Shown here: in pieces, positions 1 to 5,871 of the stretch | How the letters are laid out: each line of letters opens with the position of its first letter | Position numbering within the stretch: the stretch's first letter is position 1 | From: Flavobacteriales bacterium CG18_big_fil_WC_8_21_14_2_50_32_9 | GTDB lineage: Bacteria; Bacteroidota; Bacteroidia; Flavobacteriales_E; Vicingaceae | Direction of reading: 5' to 3' | Length of the DNA: 5,871 nucleotides | Assembly: GCA_002770955.1 (NCBI GenBank) | Contig: PCUH01000088.1 | Coordinates: 1 to 5,871 of the forward strand | Notes under the pieces: model-generated | The model's database searches: none | Told to the model about the DNA's origin: nothing | Seen by the model: only the letters and a program-made list of their open reading frames with translations | Translations under genes and position numbers: made by a program

Positions 1-28
1 AGAGTCTTAATCATTTTAAGATTCTTAA
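1..28. repeat. Small inverted repeats at the window edge, upstream of priA
   Basis: The hexamer TCTTAA (5-10) is followed by its complement TTAAGA (16-21) and then by TCTTAA again (23-28). The first pair can be extended to a 10-bp stem (1-10 with 16-25, one G-U pair, 5-nt loop). No T-tract follows on the + strand, and the structure touches the window edge, so it may be incomplete. It could be the end of a terminator of an upstream gene or just chance symmetry in A/T-rich DNA. Confidence 0.3.
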
Positions 29-56
29 AATAAGTTAACTTCTTCTTTTCCTTTCT

Positions 57-64
57 TATCTTTA
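57..64 (+). promoter_or_regulatory. Weak candidate -7 box for priA
   Basis: TATCTTTA differs by one base from the Bacteroidota -7 consensus TAnnTTTG and lies 23 nt before the priA ATG, a spacing similar to the better matches before sucC and accA. No TTTG-like -33 box is visible at the expected distance. This is a guess from motif and position only; priA could also be transcribed from a promoter left of the window. Confidence 0.25.
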
Positions 65-87
65 CCAACTGAAATTTCTAACAATTT

Positions 88-2583
88 ATGGTTGAGGATA
101 CTTTTTTTGTTGATGTAATATTGCCCTTACCTGTCCCAAATTTTTTTACGTACAGAGTTCCACTAGCGTTGAACAAGCAACTAATGATTGGGCAACGTGT
201 AATTGTTCCGTTTGGAAAAGGAGGGAAATTATATACAGCTCTTATAAAAAAAATTCACAATCAACCACCCAAAGAATATGAATCGAAATACATTGATGCA
301 CTCTTAGATGATAGACCCATTGTAAATAATTTTCAACTCAAATTATGGGATTGGATTGCTGAATATTACATGGCTAATCCAGGAGATGTTTTTAATGCAG
401 CCTTGCCCGGAGCATTAAAGTTGGCTGGAGAAACCAAATTGGTGTTGTATCCCGATAAAAAAATAGATTATTCAACATTATCCGATAAAGAATACCTTAT
501 TGTAGAGGCTCTTGAAGTCAGAAACACACTAACATTGCTCGAAGTTTCAGAAGTATTGAGTGTTAAAAATGTGCATACATTCATTCAATCGCTCATTCAA
601 AAGCAAGTAATTGTGGTTTATGAAGAAGTGAAAGATAAGTTTAAACCCAAAATGGTTGCATACCTTAAACTTACTGCTTTTGCAGCCAAGGAAGAAAATT
701 TAAAGCTTCTATTCGATGAGGTTTCCAACTCAAAAAAACAACTCAGTGCGTTGATGGCTTTTGTACAACTTTCTAATCGATACCAAAAAAATCAACAACC
801 TGTAGAAAAAATAGTGCTACAAAAAACAGCCAATGTGAGTGCTGCTATCATTAACAAATTAGTTGAAAAAGGCATTTTTGAAGTGTACGAACAGCAAAAA
901 AACAGGTTTGATGATTATGCTAATGCCTTAATTACAGATGCAACACTCAACGAACATCAGCAACAAGCATTTACAGCAATAAAACAAAAATTTGAGACTA
1001 AAGATGTGGTTTTACTGCACGGTGTTACGGGTTCAGGGAAAACAGAAATTTACATTAAACTAATAAAAGAAGCACTAGAAAAAGGTGAACAAGTGTTGTA
1101 TTTGTTGCCCGAAATAGCCTTAACCACCCAACTTATTGTGCGTTTGCAAAAAGTTTTTGGCGACACAATTGGTGTTTATCATTCTAAATTCAACGAAAAC
1201 GAACGGGTGGAAGTTTGGAACGAAGTATTGAATTTCAATGAAAATTTAGCACAAAAAACACCTCAACGCTTTCAAATTGTGATGGGGGCAAGGTCATCTA
1301 TGTATTTGCCATTTAGCAAGTTGGGATTAATAATTATTGATGAAGAACATGAAAATACGTTTAAACAATTCGATCCCGCACCACGCTATCATGCTAGAGA
1401 TACATCTATTGTATTAGCCAATTTTCATCAAGCAAAAGTTTTGTTAGGTTCAGCAACACCAGCCATAGAAACCTATTGGAACGCTCAGCAAGGAAAATAT
1501 GGATTGGTAACCTTAACCGAGCGACATGGAGGTGTGCTATTGCCCGAAATTTTGTGTGCCGATATTAAAGAAGCAACACGTAAAAAATTAATGAAACAAC
1601 ATTTTTCTCCATTGCTTATTGAAGCAATGGAAGAGGCTTTTAAAAACAAAGAACAAGTAATTTTGTTTCAAAACAGAAGAGGTTATGCTCCTTTCATGAT
1701 TTGTGAGGATTGTGGGCATGTGCCGCAATGCAACCATTGTGATGTTTCGTTAACCTATCATAAATATACCCATTTATTAAAATGTCATTATTGTGGGGCA
1801 TCAAAAAAAATGCCTTCCACTTGCCCGGCTTGTGGAAGTGCCAGAATAACCTTAAAAGGCTTCGGAACAGAGCAAATAGAAGAGGAATTAGCTATTTATT
1901 TTCCAACTATTCGTGTGGCAAGAATGGATGCCGATACTACCCGAACTAAAAATGCATATCACAAGCTTATTATTGAATTTGAAGATAGAAATATAGACGT
2001 GTTGGTTGGAACACAAATGGTTACGAAAGGATTGGATTTTAATAATGTATCGTTGGTTGGTGTGCTAAATGCAGATACAATGCTCAATTTTCCCGATTTT
2101 CGTTCTTTTGAGCGGTCTTTTCAACTCATGAGCCAAGTGAGTGGAAGAGCTGGAAGAACGAAACGTGGCAAAGTAATTATTCAAACCTACGAACCTTATC
2201 ACCCCATAATTAGGCAGGTTATTGACACCGATTTTATAGGAATGTATAATGATGAACTGGTGCAACGCAAAAAATTTGCTTACCCTCCGTTTTTTAGGTT
2301 AATTCACTTTTCACTTTCGCATAAAGATAAAAATATATTGAATGCTGGTGCAGATGAATTTTCAACCGCACTCAAGCAAAGTTTTGGCAATCGGTTGTTA
2401 GGTCCAGATTTCCCTTCCATTTCGAGAATTAAAAACAAATACCATAAAAATTGCCTGTTGAAGGTAGAAAGAAACCTATCCATTTCAAAAACAAGAACAC
2501 TTATTTTAGCAGCAAAAAATCAATTTGAAGCGTTTAGCAAGTATAAATCGGTGAGAATTAGTATAGATGTGGATGTGATGTGA
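88..2583 (+). CDS. priA: Primosomal protein N' (replication restart helicase PriA)
   Basis: PriA is a 3'-5' superfamily 2 DNA helicase that recognises stalled forks and starts primosome assembly to reload the replicative helicase. The 831-residue protein begins with the typical 3'-DNA-binding domain (ILPLPVPNFFTYRVP, 11-25). Two winged-helix-like stretches follow (about 130-185 and 213-275). The helicase core shows Walker A GVTGSGKT (312-319, K318), LLPEIALTTQL (339-349), the Walker B box DEEH (418-421) and GSATP (454-458). Eight cysteines in four pairs form the two zinc sites (C539/542, 548/551, 566/569, 579/582). The C-terminal core has GTQMVTKGLDF (641-651) and QVSGRAGR (683-690). It is longer than E. 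coli PriA (732 residues) but close to the approximately 800-residue forms of other phyla. The ATG at 88 fits the family N-terminus and lacks a Shine-Dalgarno sequence. The stop is TGA. All catalytic motifs are intact, so it should be active. Confidence 0.97.
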   Translation: MVEDTFFVDVILPLPVPNFFTYRVPLALNKQLMIGQRVIVPFGKGGKLYTALIKKIHNQPPKEYESKYIDALLDDRPIVNNFQLKLWDWIAEYYMANPGDVFNAALPGALKLAGETKLVLYPDKKIDYSTLSDKEYLIVEALEVRNTLTLLEVSEVLSVKNVHTFIQSLIQKQVIVVYEEVKDKFKPKMVAYLKLTAFAAKEENLKLLFDEVSNSKKQLSALMAFVQLSNRYQKNQQPVEKIVLQKTANVSAAIINKLVEKGIFEVYEQQKNRFDDYANALITDATLNEHQQQAFTAIKQKFETKDVVLLHGVTGSGKTEIYIKLIKEALEKGEQVLYLLPEIALTTQLIVRLQKVFGDTIGVYHSKFNENERVEVWNEVLNFNENLAQKTPQRFQIVMGARSSMYLPFSKLGLIIIDEEHENTFKQFDPAPRYHARDTSIVLANFHQAKVLLGSATPAIETYWNAQQGKYGLVTLTERHGGVLLPEILCADIKEATRKKLMKQHFSPLLIEAMEEAFKNKEQVILFQNRRGYAPFMICEDCGHVPQCNHCDVSLTYHKYTHLLKCHYCGASKKMPSTCPACGSARITLKGFGTEQIEEELAIYFPTIRVARMDADTTRTKNAYHKLIIEFEDRNIDVLVGTQMVTKGLDFNNVSLVGVLNADTMLNFPDFRSFERSFQLMSQVSGRAGRTKRGKVIIQTYEPYHPIIRQVIDTDFIGMYNDELVQRKKFAYPPFFRLIHFSLSHKDKNILNAGADEFSTALKQSFGNRLLGPDFPSISRIKNKYHKNCLLKVERNLSISKTRTLILAAKNQFEAFSKYKSVRISIDVDVM

Positions 2584-2634
2584 ATGGTGCGTAAATTGTT
2601 CATAAAAAGACATTTTTAAATCAATTAAAACTGT

Positions 2635-2642
2635 TACTTTTG
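2635..2642 (+). promoter_or_regulatory. Probable sucC promoter (-7 box TACTTTTG)
   Basis: TACTTTTG matches the Bacteroidota -7 consensus TAnnTTTG exactly and ends 26 nt before the sucC ATG, which would give a leader of about 20 nt. The region 17-23 bp upstream is T-rich (TTTTT at 2613-2617) but contains no clean TTTG -33 box. No terminator is visible between priA and sucC, so read-through from priA may add to expression. Confidence 0.5.
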
Positions 2643-2668
2643 GTGTTCAATTTGAAAAATTATAAATT

Positions 2669-3880
2669 ATGAATATTCACGAGTATCAAGGTAAGTTATT
2701 ACTTAAAAAATATGGCGTAGCCATTCAAGAAGGTGTTGTTGCCGACACGCCAGAACAAGCTGTTGAAGCAGCTAAAGAAGTAAATCGTTTAACGGGTTCA
2801 GAATGGTTTGTTGTAAAAGCACAAATTCATGCTGGAGGCAGAGGTAAAGGTGTGATAACCGAAACAGGTTCTCATGGGGTGGTTTTAGCAAAAGGATTAG
2901 ATAAAGTTCAGGATATTGCAAAAGGAATCTTAGGAGGTCATTTGGTTACCAAACAAACAAAAGCAGGAGGTAAAAAAGTAAGCAAAGTGTTAATTGCACA
3001 AGATGTTTATTACCCTGGCGAATCAGAACCGTCTGAATTTTATATGTCTGTTTTGTTGAATAGAGAAACAAGTAGAAATATCATTATGTATTCTACAGAA
3101 GGAGGGATGGATATAGAAACAGTTGCTGAAAAAACACCTCATTTAATTTTTAAAGAAGAAATTAATCCAACCGTTGGTTTGCAAGGTTTTCAAGCCAGAC
3201 GAATAGCTTTCAATTTAGGATTATCAGGAGAAGCATTTAAGCAAATGACAAAATTTGTTTTTGCATTATATGCCGCTTACGAAGGTATTGATGCTTCTAT
3301 GTTTGAAATTAATCCAGTATTAAAAACTTCAGATAATAAAATTATTGCAGTTGATTCTAAAGTAAGTTTGGATGAAAGTGGTTTATTTCGTCATAAAGAT
3401 ATTATTGAAATGAGAGATATATCTGAAGAAGACCCTATTGAAGTTGAAGCAAAAGCAGCAGGTTTAAATTATGTTAATTTAGATGGAAATGTAGGTTGTA
3501 TGGTAAATGGAGCTGGTTTGGCAATGGCAACTATGGATATAATTAAACTTTCTGGAGGAGAACCAGCAAATTTCCTTGATGTTGGAGGTACTGCTGATGC
3601 AGAAAGAGTGGAGAAAGCATTTAGAATGATTTTGAAAGATGAAAAAGTAGAAGCTATTTTAGTAAATATTTTTGGTGGTATTGTGCGTTGCGATAGAGTT
3701 GCTCAAGGTGTTGTTGACGCTTATAAAAATATTGGAGATATTAACGTGCCAATTATTGTTCGTTTACAAGGAACGAATGCCATAGAAGCTAAAAAACTAA
3801 TTGATGATTCAGGACTTAAAGTACATTCAGCAGTATTGTTGAAAGAGGCAGCACAAAAAGTAAAAGAAGTGTTGGCTTAA
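2669..3880 (+). CDS. sucC: Succinyl-CoA synthetase (succinate-CoA ligase), beta subunit
   Basis: This TCA-cycle subunit works with SucD to interconvert succinyl-CoA and succinate plus CoA, coupled to ATP or GTP formation in the cytoplasm. The 403 residues start with the family signature MNIHEYQGKLLLKKYGV. The ATP-grasp domain carries KAQIHAGGRGK (50-60), which contacts the nucleotide. The probable Mg-binding residues are N215 (in EINP) and D229 (in AVDSKVSLD), by analogy with E. coli N199 and D213. The C-terminal CoA-ligase domain contains GGEPANFLDVGG (296-307) and FGGIVRCD (335-342). Length is slightly above E. coli SucC (388). The start is fixed by the conserved N-terminus; there is no Shine-Dalgarno sequence. 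sucD does not follow: the next gene converges from the other strand, so the alpha subunit must be encoded elsewhere. ADP versus GDP preference cannot be read from the sequence. Confidence 0.98.
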   Translation: MNIHEYQGKLLLKKYGVAIQEGVVADTPEQAVEAAKEVNRLTGSEWFVVKAQIHAGGRGKGVITETGSHGVVLAKGLDKVQDIAKGILGGHLVTKQTKAGGKKVSKVLIAQDVYYPGESEPSEFYMSVLLNRETSRNIIMYSTEGGMDIETVAEKTPHLIFKEEINPTVGLQGFQARRIAFNLGLSGEAFKQMTKFVFALYAAYEGIDASMFEINPVLKTSDNKIIAVDSKVSLDESGLFRHKDIIEMRDISEEDPIEVEAKAAGLNYVNLDGNVGCMVNGAGLAMATMDIIKLSGGEPANFLDVGGTADAERVEKAFRMILKDEKVEAILVNIFGGIVRCDRVAQGVVDAYKNIGDINVPIIVRLQGTNAIEAKKLIDDSGLKVHSAVLLKEAAQKVKEVLA

Positions 3881-3881
3881 T

Positions 3882-3972
3882 TAGAGTCTGCCTGTTAAAG
3901 TCCAACTTCTTCGTTATTCTGGTTTAAAGATTGAGAATAACGAAGAAATCGGACATTCTGAATCAAACTCTA
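3882..3972. repeat. Large imperfect palindrome (hairpin) between convergent sucC and accA
   Basis: The core is a perfect 14-bp inverted repeat: TTCTTCGTTATTCT (3907-3920) and its complement (3934-3947), separated by a 13-nt loop. The stem continues outward in the same register with four pairs at 3900-3903/3951-3954 and six at 3882-3887/3967-3972 (TAGAGT/ACTCTA). In total 30 of 39 arm positions pair around one axis. The dyad starts 2 nt after the sucC stop and ends in the accA stop codon (TAG, complement of 3970-3972). No T-tract follows on either strand, so it is not a classic intrinsic terminator. It may still stop or stabilise both converging transcripts, or it may be a copy of a dispersed palindromic repeat. 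Confidence 0.8.
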
Positions 3973-4929
3973 CCCTTCAACCACAACACCCATATTACAA
4001 AACTTATCAATCCGTTTGTTCACCAATTTCTCTTTATCCATTTCCATTAATTTAGGTAAATGCTTTAAAATTTCTTTTTTTACAATTTCAAAAGTTTCAT
4101 TTGGATAGGCGTGAGCTCCACCACAAGGTTCTTTTATTACACCATCTACCAATTTATTTTCTAACATATCGGTTGAAGTAAGTTTTAAGGCAGCAGCGGC
4201 TTGCTCTTTAAAATCCCAACTTCTCCATAAAATAGAAGAACAAGATTCTGGTGAAATTACAGAATACCAAGTGTTTTCTAACATTAATACTTTATCCCCA
4301 ATAGCAATTCCCAAAGCACCTCCAGAGGCACCTTCACCAATAATAATTGCAATAATTGGAACAGTTAATTGAGCCATTTCAAATAAATTTCTAGCTATTG
4401 CTTCTCCTTGCCCTCTTTCTTCGGCTTCTAAACCAGGAAAAGCACCAGGGGTGTCAATTAAACAAATTACTGGCTTATTGAATTTTTCAGCCATTTTCAT
4501 TAATCGAAGTGCTTTTCTGTACCCTTCAGGATTAGGCATTCCAAAATTTCTGTACTGACGCATTTTGGTGTTTATTCCCTTTTGTTGCCCAATAAACATT
4601 ACTGATTGACCATCAATAAACCCAAAACCACCAACCATTGCTTTGTCGTCCTTAACAGTTCTGTCTCCATGCAATTCCAAAAAGGTATTATCGGAAATAT
4701 GTTTGATATAAGCCAACGTATAAGGTCTGTCTGGATGACGAGAAACTTGAACGCGTTGCCAAGGAGTTAGATTACTGTAAATTTCCTTACGAGTTTCTTT
4801 GATTTTTTTCTCAATTTCTTTGATTATTTTAGAAGTATCAACGCCTTTTTCTTCTTGAAGTTTTATGTGTTCGGCAAGTTGCTCTTCTAAAATTTGTATG
4901 GGTTCTTCAAAATCTAAATATACTGACAT
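3970..4929 (-). CDS. accA: Acetyl-CoA carboxylase, carboxyltransferase subunit alpha
   Basis: AccA pairs with AccD to transfer the carboxyl group from biotin on AccB to acetyl-CoA, giving malonyl-CoA, the first committed step of fatty-acid synthesis. The 319-residue product has the usual length. It starts with the family pattern MSVYLDFEEPI, followed by a charged helical, probably coiled-coil segment (about 10-50) and LTPWQRVQVSRHPDRPY (54-70). The crotonase-like fold shows GQQKG (114-118), LIDTPGAFPG (157-166), EERGQGEAIARN (170-181), the glycine-rich GEGASGGA (198-205) for the oxyanion/CoA region, and VISPESCSSILWR (224-236). The start ATG is supported by the conserved N-terminus and preceded by an A/T-rich leader without a strong Shine-Dalgarno sequence. 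accD is not adjacent, which is common because accA and accD are often unlinked. A 97-bp gap containing its own likely promoter separates it from upstream ispE. Confidence 0.97.
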   Translation of the reverse strand: MSVYLDFEEPIQILEEQLAEHIKLQEEKGVDTSKIIKEIEKKIKETRKEIYSNLTPWQRVQVSRHPDRPYTLAYIKHISDNTFLELHGDRTVKDDKAMVGGFGFIDGQSVMFIGQQKGINTKMRQYRNFGMPNPEGYRKALRLMKMAEKFNKPVICLIDTPGAFPGLEAEERGQGEAIARNLFEMAQLTVPIIAIIIGEGASGGALGIAIGDKVLMLENTWYSVISPESCSSILWRSWDFKEQAAAALKLTSTDMLENKLVDGVIKEPCGGAHAYPNETFEIVKKEILKHLPKLMEMDKEKLVNKRIDKFCNMGVVVEG

Positions 4930-4959
4930 AGTTCTCTATTTTTATATAAAATAAGATGT

Positions 4960-4967
4960 CAAATTTA
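4960..4967 (-). promoter_or_regulatory. Probable accA promoter (-7 box TAAATTTG on the minus strand)
   Basis: Reading the minus strand, TAAATTTG matches the Bacteroidota -7 consensus TAnnTTTG exactly and lies 30 nt before the accA ATG. A weak -33 candidate, TTTA (complement of 4985-4988), sits 17 bp further upstream, with one mismatch to TTTG. This suggests accA can be transcribed on its own rather than only as a read-through product of ispE. No terminator is visible between the two genes. Confidence 0.5.
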
Positions 4968-5026
4968 CTAAATTGTATAAACAGTAAAGGTTTTAAATTA
5001 AACTTAATTATAAAATTATCGATAAC

Positions 5027-5791
5027 CTATTTTTCAAAAATGCCATACACAGCAGAACCACTTCCTGTCATGGAAGCATAAATAGCACCTTCTTCATAAA
5101 ATCTTAATTTCAATTGTTCAATTTCAGGGTAATTTAAAAATATGGAAGACTCAAAATCATTTTTAATTGATTTTTTCCATGAATTTATCGGCTGATTGAT
5201 AATTTCTTTTAATTGTAATTTTGATTTAAAAGGGATAACGCCACTGTATGCTTCAGCTGTTCCTATGTGAATACTTGGGTACTCAATTTTTATTTTATAA
5301 TTAGAAAGATTTAAGTTTATATCTTCAAATTCATCCCCTTTTCCAAAGGCAAAAACAGGTTTGTTTTTAATAAAAAAAGCACAATCACTGCCTATTTTTC
5401 TAGCATATTCAATAAGTATGTCATCTGATAAATTTAATTTGAATAAGTTATTCAGTAATTTAAGTGTAAAAGCAGCATCAGCAGAACCGCCTCCTAAACC
5501 AGCTCCAATTGGAATAACTTTATGAAGATGAATGGCAACAGTTGGTATAGCGTATTCCTTTTTTAATAAGTTATAGGCTTTTAAACAAAGGTTAGAAGTT
5601 GCTTCTCCTGGAATGGAAATTCCAGAACTTGAAAATTGAGTAATTGATTTATCTTTCAATTCTATGATTTCTAAAATATCTACTAAATCAAAAATTGGAT
5701 AAAAAATACTTTCAATAGTATGAAAACCGTCTTTTCTTTTTTCAACAATATTTAACCCAATATTTATTTTAGCATTTGGAAAAGCTATCAT
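5027..5791 (-). CDS. ispE: 4-diphosphocytidyl-2-C-methyl-D-erythritol kinase (MEP pathway)
   Basis: IspE is a GHMP-family kinase that phosphorylates the 2-hydroxyl of CDP-methylerythritol with ATP, the fourth step of the non-mevalonate isoprenoid route. The 254-residue protein carries the N-terminal substrate motif FPNAKINIGLNI (4-15, K8 matching the conserved active-site lysine) and KRKDGFHTIESIFYPI (18-33). The ATP-binding loop is PIGAGLGGGSADAA (94-107). GSDCAFF (134-140) holds the likely catalytic base D136, and the C-terminal GHMP glycine motif is MTGSGSAV (241-248). It is somewhat shorter than E. coli IspE (283) and ends only six residues after that motif, but no core element is missing. 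The ATG gives the expected N-terminus; the leader has no Shine-Dalgarno sequence. Its presence implies that this organism makes isoprenoids by the MEP route. A strong hairpin terminator lies 17 nt before the start codon. Confidence 0.96.
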   Translation of the reverse strand: MIAFPNAKINIGLNIVEKRKDGFHTIESIFYPIFDLVDILEIIELKDKSITQFSSSGISIPGEATSNLCLKAYNLLKKEYAIPTVAIHLHKVIPIGAGLGGGSADAAFTLKLLNNLFKLNLSDDILIEYARKIGSDCAFFIKNKPVFAFGKGDEFEDINLNLSNYKIKIEYPSIHIGTAEAYSGVIPFKSKLQLKEIINQPINSWKKSIKNDFESSIFLNYPEIEQLKLRFYEEGAIYASMTGSGSAVYGIFEK

Positions 5792-5808
5792 AGTTATTAA
5801 ATGAAATT

Positions 5809-5846
5809 AAAAAAGCGGTTAACTAAACTCAGTTAACCGCTTTTTT
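5809..5846. terminator. Strong bidirectional intrinsic terminator upstream of ispE
   Basis: A perfect 10-bp stem GCGGTTAACT (5815-5824) / AGTTAACCGC (5831-5840) with a 6-nt loop is flanked by A6 (5809-5814) and T6 (5841-5846). The paired stem can therefore reach 16 bp, and either strand ends in a U-tract. On the minus strand it would end a transcript coming from beyond the right edge of the window, just before ispE. On the plus strand there is no nearby gene for it to serve, because ispE and accA run the other way. Confidence 0.87.
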
Positions 5847-5871
5847 AATGTGTGATTTTATTTTATCTATT

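Noticed and set aside
32..41. Perfect 10-bp palindrome AAGTTAACTT upstream of priA that shares AGTTAAC with the terminator arms near 5817-5838
   Set aside because: Short A/T-rich palindromes are expected by chance in this composition, and the shared 7-mer has no consistent position relative to a gene.
2065..2265. A 66-codon open frame on the minus strand inside priA
   Set aside because: It lies fully antisense within the conserved PriA helicase core, has no recognisable domain or promoter, and is best explained as a shadow of the coding frame.
2584..2668. Possible terminator between priA and sucC (AAAAA at 2604-2608 facing TTTTT at 2613-2617)
   Set aside because: The stem is only A-T pairs with a 4-nt loop and no G/C core, so it would not form a stable terminator hairpin.
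3883..3889. AGAGTCT after sucC repeats the first bases of the window (1-7)
   Set aside because: A 7-base match in almost 6 kb read on both strands is expected by chance, and the flanking bases do not match further.
5027..5070. Possible C-terminal truncation of IspE
   Set aside because: The protein ends soon after the last GHMP motif, but all catalytic and ATP-binding motifs are present and short tails are plausible in this family. No continuation is visible in another frame of the 97-bp gap.

Overview
This AT-rich window (about one third G+C by eye) holds four complete housekeeping genes and their short intergenic regions. It looks like a chromosomal segment of a member of the Bacteroidota, probably Flavobacteriales-like. 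Three things point that way. The PriA, SucC, AccA and IspE proteins have the Bacteroidota look. None of the four start codons has a Shine-Dalgarno sequence, only A/T-rich leaders. Two genes carry exact matches to the Bacteroidota -7 promoter box TAnnTTTG upstream of their starts. The phylum call is an inference from these traits, not the result of a search.

Layout from left to right: a short A/T-rich leader (1-87) with small inverted repeats; priA on + (88-2583), the replication-restart helicase; an 85-bp gap with a likely promoter; sucC on + (2669-3880), the succinyl-CoA synthetase beta subunit; a convergent gap (3881-3969) almost filled by a large imperfect palindrome; accA on - (3970-4929), the acetyl-CoA carboxylase carboxyltransferase alpha subunit; a 97-bp gap with a likely accA promoter; ispE on - (5027-5791), the MEP-pathway kinase; and a strong A-stem-T terminator (5809-5846) just upstream of ispE. 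No gap without a gene exceeds 100 bp.

The genes do not form one pathway. They serve replication restart, the TCA cycle, fatty-acid synthesis and isoprenoid synthesis. The partner subunits SucD and AccD are not in the window, so each complex needs a gene located elsewhere. The two gene pairs converge on the 3881-3969 hairpin region.

I found no mobile element with a transposase, no CRISPR array, no RNA gene, no defence locus and no unknown protein. I see no evidence of a new biological system here. The non-coding structures are the observations most worth a second look: the 91-bp dyad between sucC and accA, and the terminator placed 17 nt before the ispE start.
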